Shown here one piece after another: positions 1-12,791 of a stretch of 64,000 nucleotides of DNA. Positions within the stretch are counted from its first letter, which is position 1. Every line of letters starts with the position of its first letter. The notes beneath the pieces were generated by a model, which saw only the letters and a list, made by a program, of their open reading frames with translations, was not told the origin of the DNA and did not search any database. Source of the stretch: Breviolum minutum Mf 1.05b.01 (taxonomy: Eukaryota; Sar; Dinophyceae; Suessiales; Symbiodiniaceae); the NCBI GenBank assembly GCA_000507305.1, contig DF239806.1, positions 1 to 64,000 of the forward strand, in the 5' to 3' direction. The translations under genes and the position numbers were made by a program.

Positions 1-175
1 ACTATTCTACTTGACTCTACTCTACTTGACCTACTCTACTTGACTCTACTCTACTTGACACTATTCTACTTGACTCTACTCTACTTGACTCTACTCTACT
101 TGACACTACTCTACTTGACTCTACTCTACTTGACTCTACTCTACTTGACTCTACTCTACTTGACTTAACTTTACT
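1..175. repeat. Minisatellite, 15-bp unit of GACTCTACTCTACTT type
   Basis: Runs off the left edge. Units of 10 and 15 bp alternate with few substitutions. Confidence 0.9.
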
Positions 176-466
176 GAGATGTCGTTCGTATATCGGAAGT
201 TTCTGAGCTAAACTTCCTTTGACTATGTTGTTATGGATTGAAAGCAATCTTCACGCAATTGCCTTGGTATTTTTTATGCGTCAATCATGATATAGAGATG
301 GGGGGTACTGTACAACTAATATTGTGGTTGAATTCTTACACCAGCTCTTGGGTTTTGTTTTTATTTGACAATTTGAGGGTCGTGCCCTCGCAGTATCAGC
401 GACTGTGGATTATTACATTATCTTGACGAGATCATCCCATAACTTACCAACCGTGGCCAGTAAACA

Positions 467-564
467 CTCCCCCGAAATAAAGCCTTGAGGAACATAGGCC
501 TGAAAAATGCATCCTTCCAACCATTGATTTTCCAGGGCAAACCATTAGTTTCAGGGAGGGTACA
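467..564. mobile_element. M2 element, diverged
   Basis: M2 is an approximately 105-bp palindrome: TACCCTCCCTGAAACTAACATAG-type end, CCTGAAAA, CTTCCAACCATCATTTTCAGG and TTAGTTTCAGGGAGGGTA end. This copy keeps CCAACCATTGATTTTC and the right end. Confidence 0.75.
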
Positions 565-901
565 CAATTCATCCAATTTGCGACTTTGACTTAGACACGG
601 ATTTTTGCCACAGAGACACCCGCGTCAAATTCCTATGAAAATTTGTGTGTTTTCACGCAAAAACAACAAACTAATCCACAGCAGTGAAAAACAAGTGTTA
701 CATTCTATGAAGTATTGGTTGGATAAGAAAGAGATCCTGGAAAAAAATGCTTCTTGTGAATGCCTGCACCCTCTGAAAACTAACACGAAACCCTTTTCAT
801 CGAGCAAGCTGGAAGATGATGCAAGGCACTCCCCAGACTCTCAACGTCTCGCGGTTCGTTTACCTAAAACTGGTAGTTCAGGGGTCAAATGTACAGTAGG
901 T

Positions 902-997
902 CTAGTGGGTGGTTGAACTACCCATCTGAAAAATAGTAAAAATGCATCATTTCCACAAAGAAATAAGGGATGAAGAATATTTGAAACCACCACCCAG
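902..997. mobile_element. M1 element
   Basis: Short palindromic family of about 100 bp: CTAG-T/G-TGGTGGTT at one end, AACCACCACCTAG at the other, with internal GAAAAATATTA, TCATTTCCCCA and GGGGTGAA words. This copy is diverged. MITE-like, no coding capacity. Confidence 0.8.
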
Positions 998-3756
998 TAC
1001 TCAGTTTTATTTTATGTTGGGCCCTGCCTCAACACTGGTTCACAGTGGAGAGTGTGGGGTTCTCTTCATAAAGGAAGGAACATTATTATTGACCCACTGT
1101 GAACATCTCAGGGTTTTGGCAACCCGCCAACAGAGATATATTTGATAGCTACTTCTTTCTTGTATTTTCACTATAGTCAAGTTATGATTTGGAAATTGAA
1201 TCACGAAGAATTATATCAATCATACTTCAATCAACAAAAACTCAACATATATGAAAAACATCCTCAACTTTTCAATCTTTTGAAAAATTGCTGGACACAA
1301 AAAATCCATCCCACACCATCCCGTGGAAAATTCCCATCCCCTCAAAAATCCCTGGCCTTCCCATTCCGCCATGCGTTGCAGATCTTTCTTGCCAGTGGAT
1401 GAATCCTTGATTTCATGGACCACGGCCTCCTGGGGGATTTTGTCGAGGTCTGGAGATCTTACAAACAGTTGAGGGAGGTTGGTAGTTGAAATCCCATGAG
1501 TTTTCCAAGGTTCCAAAAACATGAACCAGGTGGTTGGTTGTTTGGGAGTTCTGAACCATCAAACAGTAGGTTTTTCACCAAAGACTATCTTTTTGGTGAA
1601 TTTGAATCAGCCAAGAATTGGGGGTTGCTAGTATTTTAATCTTCTTTGACTTCCAGGTTATGCATATATATATATATACAACCAAGAATAGATGGTGTTC
1701 ATGGATTTGATTCATGTCGATTCGGAAACTTCCACTAAAAACCCTCGGAAAAGTGTGTTGAAGGGATTTCTTGCAGGTTTTCTTCGGGGTGGTTTGTTTT
1801 CTGAGAATCTATTTTATTTCATTGGGCCATTTCTAGTACCCGCAAACCAAATGACATATCAAAATGCTTGGGATATTGGGGAGCCCAAGGTTTAACACAT
1901 ATCAGCCCCTCCCTGAAACAAAAACAGCCTTGAAAATAGGCCCAAAAAAAAACCCCAATTTTGGAAGCAGAATCAGATCATCTCCCAAGCATCCAAGGGA
2001 GTTTCCAGGGGTTACATGATGTTAGTTTCGGATATTTTGTAATATGGGTGTTTCTGAGGGTTTGCCCCCCCAAATCATCCATGGATTTATAGGGATTTCC
2101 ATTATTTTCACCATCCATTTTGGGGGAAACACCTCTATTTTTGGAAACATCCATATAGTATTTAAAAGGAACAAAGAAAAGGACCTGCAAAGACATCTAG
2201 AATGATACTCTTGATGGTTCGGACATCCGGCGATCACCACCTGTTATCTATGAAATCGTATGAAACATGAGATGTTCTCCAAACCAACAGGTTAGCCCGA
2301 TTCCCTCCAGTTTCAGCCGTTTTAAAAAATCTTTGAAAAGGAATACATGTGAAAAAAATCAAGCCTCCAATTCAATCCATTTAGAGGGCCCATGCTTAAA
2401 TTTCCCATTGGGTTTTTTGGTTGGGGTCCGGGGGGTGGGTTTCCCAACAAGGATTTTGAACTCGACTTGAAAACGCCACGTTTTTCCGGAAGCTTAAGGA
2501 TGTCTTCTAACCCTTTGATGACGTGACGATTTTTTCGCCATCCACTGTCAAACCATTCAAAACAAAAATGGTGGATCTCCAAGGAAGTTTATAACACACC
2601 CCTAGAGCACACCCCAACCAATCCCCCTAGAGAACTATGAAAGGAATCCCGAATTACAGCCTGTTGGTAAAGGTTTTTTTCGGGGTGTGTTCCATTTCGG
2701 TGTGTTGAAACAAGCTTAGATGATCTGAGTCCCAAAGTTGTGGCTCTGATATTCAAAAAACCCAATTCAGATCCTTCCATTCATTCAATGAATTATTCTG
2801 GCTCTGGTGATAGGTGGTAGGGATTATATAACCCTCTAGAAGGCAATATATACCTGGTATATAAACGGTATACACTGCCAATGGGGGTGATTGTATACTA
2901 CCTACCACCCTTTACAAGAACCTGAAAAATCCATTCATTCATACCACCTTCCAAAAACATTCTTACACATGCACATTCCATCCAGTTACTGGAATTGGTT
3001 CAAAAAAAACAACATTGTAGACCAGCACCTGAAAAAAACGTGGTGCCTAGTAACAGTAGGTGGTTTTTCTTTCGTTTTGGTTTTGAGGTCATTTTTCCAG
3101 GACCACCTTGGTCATCCCAAGAGCTTAGAATAAAAAACGTTCGAAACAAACGCAACTCCGAAACACTGGTCGCACCTCTTGCACGACCACTCGTGAGACA
3201 CCTCGAGTAAGAGAAAAGTCATGATCTTTTCCGGAAAAGACAATGCGCAAGGAACATAGGGGGAGATTTCCATAAATGAAATATTGATTTGTGAAAATGG
3301 AACTTCAGGAATTACAAAAATTGGATCACTGCCACTTGACTCCTTTCGATGTCATGTTCCACTTTTCGCGGCTTTTCTTGACATGAAACAAAATCTGGGA
3401 TCGGGATATGTGATCGCTCCTAGGAGGCGATCAGTGGTCCAATTCACCACCAGATACTCAAATGTCAAAGATTTGAGTCCTCCAATACTCAAATGATCTC
3501 AATCTAGGTTTGTTAAATAAGGTTGATACCTAATGATATTCAAATATTTGTTGGTGCAAGTATCCTCAAATTGAATCATGACTCGATTTGTGTTGTGGGT
3601 TTATTGTGTTTTTGTTGGTGGATGGACTGGACGTTTTCCCTGTTTTTTGGGCGAACGTTCGGATCCATGGATCCATGACTGAGGACCGAGCTTTTCTCCA
3701 CCTGAGATGATGACACGCCAGGAATTCTTCCAGGTGGTAAAGGTTTTTTTTTGGGG
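998..3756. other. No exon recognised
   Basis: Intron-like or intergenic, moderately AT-rich. Contains partial M2 (near 1905-1960), an M6 remnant around 1540-1570 and the M3 copy at 2.1 kb. Open frames are short and unconvincing. Confidence 0.5.
2043..2156. mobile_element. M3 element
   Basis: M3: GGTGTTTCC-x-A end, CCAAATCATCCAT, ATCCATTTTGGG and TTTGGAAACACC end, about 110 bp palindromic. This copy is a good match. Confidence 0.85.
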
Positions 3757-3862
3757 TTTCCTAAAATGGTGGGTTTCCCCAACAAAACCCATGGGGTTTT
3801 CCTACTAAAAATCATCACTAAAAGGGGTGTGAAATGGGCGTACCACCATTTAAGGAAATACC
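3757..3862. mobile_element. M4 element (M3-related)
   Basis: TTTCCTAAAATGGTGGGTTT, CCCCAACAAAACCCATGGGG, ATCATCACT and CACCATTTAAGGAAATACC; ends resemble M3, interior differs. Confidence 0.8.
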
Positions 3863-4206
3863 TGGATATCTGAATATATTATCTGAATAACATCTGCAAT
3901 GTAGATTTTCGGTAGGTAAGTTAATGCTTAGATTCATATTTTTAGTGTATCTTTAGTTGTGTAGATTATATAATGTCATCACAACTGTCATGAAAGACAT
4001 GAATAACATAATCACCATCATCAACACCATCAATTTGATCAAAAAAACTTTGAGCTCCATCTTGTTGGGGGGCCAACCCCCCCCTTTACTACTTAAAACA
4101 AATCCAACATCCATGGTTTTTCATAGCTTCCAACCCACCAACTTTTCCGAGACCCAGACCTGGCCGGGCAGAATACCAGCACCTTTTGCAAGCGTTTCGC
4201 GGTAGG

Positions 4207-4267
4207 ACCATTTTCCTAAAAAAAAATCGGGGTGAAAATTAAGAAATCTTGGAAACCACCACCTAGA
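4207..4267. mobile_element. M1 element, right part only
   Basis: GGGGTGAAAATTAAGAAATC then GGAAACCACCACCTAG; the left end is missing. Confidence 0.6.
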
Positions 4268-4444
4268 TACTGATTGGTTAACAGGGATCCTTATCATAGG
4301 TTGTAATAATCCTTAAATAACTGGGTAATAATAATCCCTAAACAGACTTTATCAAACCTATTTGAGTTACCAGCATCTACTGAAGATTGTCGTTTGTTTT
4401 TTTTTGCTTGTTTTTTTCGAACTAATAAGAGCAATGAATTTTCT

Positions 4445-4553
4445 TGTTGGTGGTTGAACCAACCCCTTTGAAAAATATGTTCGTCAAAATTGGGTTCATC
4501 TTCCCCAATTTTCGGGGTGAAAATACAAGAATATTGGAGTTGCCACCACCCAG
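4445..4553. mobile_element. M1 element
   Basis: TTGGTGGTTGAACCAACC to GTTGCCACCACCCAG; the subtype with GTTCATCTTCCCCAATTTT. Confidence 0.9.
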
Positions 4554-4598
4554 ATTTTGCGTCCAGTCATCACTAGCAATGGCGACAACAAAAACCAC

Positions 4599-4669
4599 TT
4601 CAGATGGATGAATCCCAGGTGCCTGCGGAGTCGGTGGTCCCGGTGTCGTCCCACTGTTTGGTGCGAGAC
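4599..4669 (-). CDS. 71-bp exon candidate, Pro-rich
   Basis: Bounded by CCGCAG and GTGGTT, phase-1 entry. Reads LAPNSGTTPGPPTPQAPG then IHPSE, a linker-like sequence. Another frame of the same stretch is also open. Confidence 0.32.
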
Positions 4670-5203
4670 CTGCGGTGCAACAAACAGTAGCCGCTTGTGT
4701 TGGCTAAAAACAACAGACAAAAACACAATCAAACAAAACTAAAAAAAAAAAAAGAAAGAAAGAAANAGCGGATTGGTTTTTTTGGTTTCTTTGTTTTTTT
4801 TGGTTTATTTTATTTATTTTTTTTGGGGTTGTCTTCGAGTTTTTGTTGGTTTTTGATTTATGAATTTGTGTGGCATATCTCCGGCATAATAACTGAAACC
4901 AACATATTTTGGTGTTACAATAACTAAAAGAACCATTTTTGGGCGGTACAAAGAACAAAGCCACCATTTCAACTGAAAGGGCCCTGTGTGAGCAACAAAA
5001 CCCCCAATAACTACAGTGTGGAAATTACACGGGCGCACAGGCTCCCTTTCAGGAAAAAAATGGTGTATAATTTGTGTGGTGTAAAAGGTTTCTGGTGTAA
5101 AACAGTTTTGCGCTTTAAATACCAGTGGTGAAGATTTTGTTGCAAAAAATTACTCATGTAAATGGTTTCCTGTGTAAAAGGTTTTGGTATCACTGGATTC
5201 TGA

Positions 5204-5285
5204 GAAAGAAAGAAAGAAAGAAAGACAGAAAGACAGACAGACAGACAGACAGAAAGAAAGAAAGAAAGAAAGAAAGAAACACGGA

Positions 5286-5317
<32 letters not shown>

Positions 5318-5319
5318 AC

Positions 5320-5370
<51 letters not shown>

Positions 5371-5371
5371 C

Positions 5372-5406
<35 letters not shown>

Positions 5407-5512
5407 CAGAAAGAAAGAAAGACAGAAAGAAAGAAAGAAAGACAGAAAGAAAGACAGAAAGAAAGAAAGACAGAAAGAAAGACAGAAAGAAAGAAAAAAA
5501 GAAAGAAACCAA
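5204..5512. repeat. (GAAA)n microsatellite with GACA interruptions
   Basis: About 300 bp of tetranucleotide repeat, purine on the plus strand. All long open frames across it are by-products of the repeat. Confidence 0.95.
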
Positions 5513-6867
5513 GAAACAACAGCAACCAACAACGACAGCAGCAACAACCACAACTGCTGGTACTGCTAGTACCGCAAGTACTGTTGCTGCTGCCATGCCC
5601 CGGGCGCTAAGTGATTGGAATCATCTCAGGTTGGGGAGAAACGCAGTGCCCAGAGGCCAGGAAGTGCAGCAGCAAGGTGGCCAGCGCTACTGTGCTGGTG
5701 TCAAGGGGTGCTTGAAGGACACACACAGACAGTTGTCTCGTGGAGCTTCGCACAAAGCCATGATGGCCTTAACTTTCTGTGATGGCTCAACCCCACCCTG
5801 GTCCGTATTCATCTCCCACATCTGTCTTTTTTTCTGGTTTCTTCATTTTTGGTTATCTTTTTGTGGCTTTTCTTCTTGTTCTCGGCCCCTCAGGCCCCAA
5901 GCCCCCTGACCCTTTGGAGATATAATATAGCATCACGCATGTAAGCAGTTCAAGGACGCGAAAATAAATATGAAGAACAACAAAAACAAGAAAAACAAAG
6001 ATCATATTTGTTGACGCGGAATCCCACTCTTTGGAAAAAAGAACAGCTTGGTTTTCGCGATAGCATTGCAAGCTCAGCTTTGAAAAGCTACTTCACAAAC
6101 AAAAAACATGACTAATCACATCAAATGTTACCTCCCTTTCTCGCATCATCCTCACCTTTCACTTAGCTTTCACAAGGACCACTTCAACAGGCCCCAAACA
6201 CAGAAAGCCCTGTTGTTTTGACTCGACTTTTTTCAAGGAGCCGCAAGGTGCTAAGAGTAGAGTTGTGTGTTTTTCTGGTTGGGCCATCTTCCATTTACGG
6301 GAAAATGATTTGAAGAAAGTCAGCTTTTATTCATGGGTCATCTTCCATTATGATTGTTGGAACATCTTCTATGATTATGTAGAAGATCAAACATTCATAA
6401 TCATAGAAAACCAACACCTTCTAATGATGACGCTCTTAATTCATCGAAGGAAGTTTAAATAGCAAACTTCCGACAATATGGACAGTTGAGAAGCAGAGTA
6501 GAGTAGTCAAGTCAGCAGAAAGAAGATGCAATAGCGCGAAAGTCAGAAGAAAGAAGATACACCCGCGCCAAATGTTAGAGAAGTCGCGAAATGCTGTGTT
6601 TTTTCAATGATTCGTGTGTCGGGTCAGTCGAAAAGTAGGCCTGTTGAAGCGGCGGGCGCGGAGTCATGTGGTCAAAGGAGAAATCAAAAATTGCACGCCG
6701 CTGTGGCGAAGAGCACATTCTGAAGTCACAAAACACCTCATGCTCGGAGCACTCTTTGAAGTTCTGATGTCGAAAAATTGCACACCGCTGTGGCCAAAAG
6801 CACATTTTGAAGTGAAAATGTACAAAACACGTCAGCAGCGGACAGTTTTTTGAAGTTCTGATGTCGG
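5513..6867. other. No exon recognised; one GC-richer patch
   Basis: 5580-5780 is more GC-rich than its surroundings and open on both strands, with several Cys on minus (ALCEAPRDNCLCVSF) but no splice pattern I trust. 6,640-6,850 carries two near-repeats of AAAATTGCACNCCGCTGTGG about 100 bp apart. Confidence 0.4.
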
Positions 6868-7618
6868 AAAATTAGTCAGGTAGTAAGTTAGTCAATCAGT
6901 CAGTTCGTCACTTAGTCAGTTAGCTAGTTAGTCGGTTAGTTAGTTAGTCAGTCAGTTAGTCAATTAGTCAGTTAATCAATCAATCAATCAATCAATCAAT
7001 GAATCAATCAATCAGTCAATCAATCAATCATTCAATCAATCAATCAATCAATCAGTCAGTTAGCTAGTTAGTTAACTAGTCAGTTTGTCAGTTAGTCAAT
7101 CAGTCAGTGAGTCATTTGGTCAGTTAGTCAGTTAGTTAGTTAGTTAGTTAGGTAGGTAGATAGGTAGTTAGGTAGTTAGGTAGTTAGGTAGTTAGGTAGT
7201 TAGGTAGATAGTCAGTTAGTCAAGAAGTCAAGTAGTCAATTACCAGTTAGTCAGTCAGTCAGTCAGTCAGTAAGTCAATTAGTCAGTTCTGCAGTTAATC
7301 AATCTATCAATCAATCACTTATAATCAGTTCATCAGTTAGTCAATCAGTCAGTTCGTCAGTTAGTCAGTTAGCTAGTTAATTAGTTAGTTAGTCAGTTAG
7401 TCAATTGGTCAGATAATCAATTAGTCAGTTAGTCAGGCAGTCAGCCAGTCATTAGGTAAACTAGTCAGTTCGTCAGTTAATCAACCAGTCAATCAGTTAG
7501 TCAGTCAGTCAGTCAGTCAGCCAGTCAGTCAATAGGTCAGTTCATCACTTAGGCAATTACTCAGTTAATCAGACAGTCAATCAGTCAATTAGTCAGTTAG
7601 CTAGTTAGTCAGTTGGTC
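6868..7618. repeat. 750-bp degenerate tetranucleotide tract (TCAG/TTAG/TCAA)
   Basis: A nearly unbroken 4-bp register of AGTC, AGTT, AATC and AGGT words with drifting composition; regional sub-blocks (AATC near 6975-7060, GGTA near 7150-7210) show local expansion. Confidence 0.92.
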
Positions 7619-7795
7619 AATGTTTTTTGCTCTGACATCCGTCACTCACAGCAATCAATCTCTCCTATACGTTTCCTATTCTTGAAACTTCCGCCACCGC
7701 CTTGTGCGGTACTAGTGGTAGTCATAAGAATCATAGACTAAACATGTTTTGCAACAAATTGCTGTACCCTATTGAAAGCAAGATAGCACCGGAAG

Positions 7796-7851
7796 GTCAA
7801 TTTTGGGGTGACCAATTTTCGAGGGCGAGCTATTAGTTTTTGGGAGGGTAA
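7796..7851. mobile_element. M2 right half
   Basis: CCAATTTTCGAGGGC, then TTAGTTTTTGGGAGGGTA. Confidence 0.55.
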
Positions 7852-8084
7852 GAGTTCTCGTTGCTGTCATGACCCTCACCCATCTACAAGGCCCCCCAAA
7901 AAGCGACCCCCTGCCATGCCAATTTCCAGCTTCCACATCTCGCCTTCGATAACAATAAATTCCGAAGGTGCAGATGAGACATAGCACCCTTAGTTGACCG
8001 GTAATGTTCGGGAAAACACATTCTCTTCGGGACTTTTAGGAAAAAAATGGATGGACAACAGATCAACCAACTGATTGCGTATAT

Positions 8085-8227
8085 CAGACTCTGACCCCTA
8101 GACATCCAAACAAACACCGAAACTCAGGTTCGGTATACTGGACCCTGAAATATAGATCCATCCAAACACCAAACTTACCTCAGGAGGTATTTATTTGGAT
8201 GTCTAGGGAGTGAGAGTCAGACTCTGA
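8085..8227. mobile_element. M5 element
   Basis: CAGACTCTGACCCCTAGACA and ACACCGAAACTCAGG mirrored by CCTCAGG, TTTGGATGTCTAGGG and GTCAGACTCTG. Confidence 0.82.
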
Positions 8228-8742
8228 ATGTTCTGATTTCAAACGGATTCAGCCCAAACAATGCAACACCCCATCATGAAGGGATAGGTCAAAAGCAGAG
8301 TCCCGGTGAACACTAAGGCTCATTGAACGTTCGCTATTTCTACTGAGTGGTTACCAGCAGCTTGGGGAAGGCTATTTTTTGTTGGGATTCCAAACAAACG
8401 GAAAAAATCATTGGCTCGAGGTGCTAAGTGCTGCGCCCCTACAAAAAGAGAATTGCTGAGATCAAATGATCAATGTTACTTAAAAAATCACCTCAGGCAA
8501 TCTCACAGGAGAACTGTGAAAAGTGATGTTCTTTTTTCTTGTTGAAATGGCAACTGACTGCCATCTAGAGTCTAGGCAAGGTGATGTCATTTCATTGCTA
8601 CAAACTTTGCGACAGTGCCCGTCATGGCTCATCTGGAGCGCATGACACGCCGTCATCATGGTGGTCACTGTCACTGGCGCCAGCATCCCTTTGTAGGGGG
8701 ATCACCCCCACATCATACTTTTCATGGAAAGAACTCCTGCAT

Positions 8743-8851
8743 ATAGGTGTTTCCAAAAAATAGCGGTACCCCAAAATGGATGGTTTATAGTGGACATCCC
8801 TATTAAAATGGATGATTTGGGGGTACCCCTATTTTCGGAAACACCCATATA
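8743..8851. mobile_element. M3 element, nearly perfect
   Basis: ATAGGTGTTTCCAAAAAATA to ATTTTCGGAAACACCCATAT. Confidence 0.92.
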
Positions 8852-8991
8852 TCCTAGGATGTACAAAATCCTCTAAGGAAAATTGTGAGGTTATGAAATT
8901 CATCACCCTTTGGCTGTTGGAAAAACCAGATTTCCCTTCATCATCGTCGTTTCACGTCGTTTCTTCCAAGTGGCAATGCCAAAGCAATCAC

Positions 8992-9048
8992 CAGAATGAG
9001 GATGTCCAGCGGAAACTCTTCTTGTAAAGGAACTCGGTTGGAGCACTT
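8992..9048 (-). CDS. 57-bp exon candidate
   Basis: Bounded by CTGAG and GTGATT; 19 codons, KCSNRVPLQEEFPLDILI then L. Weak. Confidence 0.32.
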
Positions 9049-9094
9049 CTCAGAGGGTTTTCTCACATCCCAACGAAAATCCGCGATGATTAAG

Positions 9095-9200
9095 ATACAC
9101 TCACTAAAACTGACATAGCACCTGAAACTAGGCCATCCCAAAAGAAACTAGTCTTCCAACCATCAATTTTCAGGTGCTATGTTAGTTTTTGTGGGTGTAA
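9095..9200. mobile_element. M2 element
   Basis: TACACTCACTAAAACTGACA to TATGTTAGTTTTTGTGGGTG. Confidence 0.88.
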
Positions 9201-9661
9201 TATGGCTTCAAAAAAATACGCCCCTGTTTTCATTTATCGATGGGTGTTTGTCAAAGTTTTGGGTTTTCTGAATGTTCTTTTTTGGAAGCCACATCGAATT
9301 GAAACCAATTTGGGATCGATCGAAGACATGATGACAAGATGTCGAGCTATGCCATGATGGCTAAAACCTTGGAACAATGTCTTTGTTGGGTGTCTTATAT
9401 GTCGTGATATCATACAACTCTCAACCCAATACAAGTAGATTTCGGAAGGGAATGCCCTTATTGCACTAAAATAATTTTCTCGAAAAATGACTCTGATAGG
9501 AAAGCCTGTCCTCTAACCCTAAGCAAGAAACATCCTCAAGATTTTAATGAGCGTGAAAGTTCAAATGTTTGATCGGCCCTTGGAAAAAAAACACTTTCAA
9601 CTATAGTGACTATAGGGATGCTTGGTTCCCAAGTTGGTTTCTAGGGGTGTACATGACAAAA

Positions 9662-9774
9662 GTTACTCCCCGTGAAAACGAACGAATGTCCCCTGAAAGG
9701 GGACTAATTTTAAATGGAAAGGATCGTCTTCCAACCATCATCTTTGTGGGGCTATGTTAGTTTTTGAGGGGAGT
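9662..9774. mobile_element. M2 element
   Basis: TACTCCCCGTGAAAACGAAC to CTATGTTAGTTTTTGAGGGG. Confidence 0.85.
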
Positions 9775-9919
9775 ACATCGCATTAAAAGCAATGTATGTT
9801 TTTTCCATGCTGATCATTTTTTCACAAACCTCATATCCAGCGTTCTCCAACATCTTTCTGGCGTTCTCCAAACGAAAAGGGTGAACTATTTCAGCCAGCG
9901 ACATGTTAGATATGATTCC

Positions 9920-10028
9920 CTAGTTGGTGGTTGAACCACCCACTTGAAAACTATTACATCATCAAATTGCATCATCTCCCCAAAAATCCGGGTGAAAATG
10001 AACAAATCTTTGAGTTGCCACCACCTAA
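9920..10028. mobile_element. M1 element
   Basis: CTAGTTGGTGGTTGAACC to GAGTTGCCACCACCTAA. Confidence 0.88.
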
Positions 10029-10207
10029 TTACTGTATATTACTGTACCACGTGGTACCTTTTTTGTTTGCTTCTCTCAAAAAACCCTCCGCTTTTGAATC
10101 AGAGGAACAAAAAATCCAACACCCAAAGCTCTGGAATTCCCCGCAGCTTCCAAAAAACCTCCACCTTTTTCTTTTCCAACCGGAGAATCTCCCTGATTTC
10201 ATCAAAC

Positions 10208-10323
10208 CAAAGGTGCCAGGATCGTTCCCCACCGACACCCTGTACGAAAGGTTGGCTTCCGTCACATTGTCACCAGAATCAGAAGAGATGACCATGTAAA
10301 ATCCCAGAATCCTCACTGATGAC
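10208..10323 (-). CDS. 116-bp exon candidate
   Basis: Bounded by TCCGAG and GTTTGA. Reads SSVRILGFYMVISSDSGD, then NVTEANLSYRVSVGNDPG, then TF. Alternating hydrophobic pattern as in a beta-sheet domain, with two N-x-S/T sites. Confidence 0.5.
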
Positions 10324-10935
10324 CTCGGAAACTTGATAAATTTTTTGCTCCCCCGGAAGAACGGCCTCGTTTTAGAACTGGGGAAAATGAAATCGGGAAA
10401 TGGCCAAAGATGAAAATGGGTTTTAATGGGAGGGGTTATTTCACCCTACGAGTACTTATAGGAGAAAACAATTAACCCCAGTTGGAACTGATAGGGGGCC
10501 ACCTTGAACTGATGATGTGAGTCTTTGTTTACGTTTACCGCGGTGGGTTGGTGATGTTGTGATGTTTTTGGTTCCTTGAAAACAAACAATTAAACGAAGC
10601 GTGCACCAAAAAAAAATCAACTCTCACCTTTGTGAAAAACTTTCAGGGTTTGAAATTGTATGTACAACGACCGTGTTTTTCCAACCACAGAAATAATTCC
10701 GAGGATTTGATTCAAACAAAACATGTCCTGTTGAAGGGTTTTTTTGTTTCCAAAGCTATTTTTGAAGCTCGAAGATGTTCACGAGTCAAATCATGGCAAA
10801 CTCCCATGGTTATTTTGGTCCGCAATCTATGTGAAAGTTACACAGATATACATAGATACCAATGGTTTAATGAGGTCATGTTTGATGCACAACAACATAC
10901 ATGTCATGTATGATACATGTACACTGACTAATTTC

Positions 10936-11032
10936 AAAACTAACAGCCAACTCCCCTGCAAATAGGCCGGGCCCCAAAAGGAAGTATCATCTTCCACCAA
11001 TTTTCAGGTGCTATGGTAGCTTCAGGGAGGGT
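10936..11032. mobile_element. M2 element, diverged left end
   Basis: AAAACTAACAGCC to CAGGTGCTATGGTAGCTTC then AGGGAGGGTA. Confidence 0.78.
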
Positions 11033-11259
11033 AAATCAACATGTCAAATACTCAATGACCAGTCAGGATGTTTCTTGAGCAAAGTCGACTCTTGTGTCAA
11101 AAAACCACAGAACACTGGTGCCAGTAACTTTGGAAACAACCTATAGTCCATACATCGAATCAACCTGACCTGAGAGTTTACACCAAAAAAAACAAGCTCC
11201 ACCTCCGTAATCTAGACTTTTTTTAAAGGGACATCAATCCTCTTGTTTTCAAAGAACAC

Positions 11260-11423
11260 GAAGCTAAAATGCCAGTGGCTTCCGAAAACCCCGGAAAAAC
11301 GCTGCCCGCGGGCAATACATCGCGTTTCGCATCACATTTGGAGATTAGGGAAATCTTTCCAAGAACAAAAATCCGAGTCATGGGTAGTGAAATCGATAAG
11401 TTTGAAGCTGCATCGATACCTTC
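11260..11423 (-). CDS. 164-bp exon candidate
   Basis: Bounded by TTCACAG and GTGTTC. Reads EGIDAASNLSISLPMTRI, then FVLGKISLISKCDAKRDV, then LPAGSVFPGFSEATG. The opposite strand is equally open, so strand assignment rests on the neighbours. Confidence 0.45.
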
Positions 11424-11442
11424 CTGTGAACTTTTGAACACA

Positions 11443-11548
11443 TACCCTCCCTAAAACTAACATAGCACCTAAAAATGACGGTTTCCAATAGGAATCTCCT
11501 TTTCCAGGGGGTTATTTTCAGGTGCCATGTTAGTTTCAGGGAGGGTAT
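11443..11548. mobile_element. M2 element, intact
   Basis: TACCCTCCCTAAAACTAACA to GTTAGTTTCAGGGAGGGTA; good terminal symmetry. Confidence 0.92.
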
Positions 11549-12791
11549 CCCTTTTTCCAGTCACCACTTTTGAGTCGATGATTTTCTTTTTCCGCGATAT
11601 GTTAGTTTCTTGGATCGATCGATTTCTTCCGGAGGGGAACAAAAATCCCCTACGAAATCAACTGAAAAAAAATGACTCTGCAGGATGAGTTAACAGCTGA
11701 AAGAAACCCTGGCAGTTTTTTCAGGTTCTTCTCAAAGTTTTTGTTGTTGGCTCCCAAAAAATCCATTCACTTTGGTGAAAATGTCAAGCTCAAGTTTCTG
11801 TCGAGGTGTTTTGTTTTTCATTTCAGAAAAGACGACTTGAAACCACCAAAAACGCCTGCCCATCAAAACGAAGGTTGCCGGGTTGCGACATAACCAACGG
11901 AGAGTGAGTTAAGTTTCCGTTCGACGGAACCAAACCCGCAACGCCGCCAAACCCCCCCAAAAAAAACGAAACGACCGAGATACAAGGAAGCCAAACCAGT
12001 GTTTCGGATCGCCTCCTGGAACAAAAAAACAGCATAAAAACAGCTGCAATCCGTTGATTCGATGGAATCAGCGTTGGCTTTTTGAGGGTGTTGTTGTTGT
12101 GAGCTTTTTGAAAATCCATTGCATAATGAAAATTCCAAACGAATCAACGAACGGCAACTATAAAAAGAAAGGAAAACACAAAGTTTGCAATTTCAGTGAT
12201 CAGCGTTTTTGAGTGGCATTTTCCTCTCGTTACATTTCTTTTCAGGGGGGGTTACTATGTGTATTTCTGCATGGAGGTTGATTTTTGGGATTTGTGTTCA
12301 CTGATCTTTGCCACCAAGTGCCTGAACTATTGTTTTGAGAGTCAATCTCTCTCTCTCTCTCTTTGGGGGTCAACGGTCAAAAATGTTGAGCGTGAACAAT
12401 TGGGTGGGGGTCAAATTTATGATCAGCCTGTCAGATAAAACCCTGTGAAACTGGGCGAAAAACAAAAACACCTTGGGAAAAATCACATGGACCGAATATC
12501 TCCCAGGATGCAATCGTGGCAGTCGTGAAGGTGAATACTAAAAACGTTTGTGATCGTCCTGGTGGTGGTAGAGACACAACCACATCGTACTGACCTTTGA
12601 ATGTCCATTTTTGCACCCCCCGACCTGTTTACCTCTTCCCCTCCACTATTTTCTTCTCCATTTGTTGGGTTTTCGGCTTAGGAAGCCACACCTATACCAT
12701 CCGAAAAAAAAGAAAAAACACCTTCAGCAAACTATATCGGCCCCAAACAACCAAAAAAAAACACAAAACCAACAACTAACTACCTACCTAC

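Noticed and set aside
5125-5909. Long Lys/Arg/Glu-rich plus-strand and Phe/Leu/Ser-rich minus-strand frames
   Set aside because: They are translations of the (GAAA)n repeat; every frame is open because the unit contains no stop codon.
6868-7618. Possible CRISPR-like or satellite array
   Set aside because: No unit with unique spacers; it is a drifting 4-bp register.
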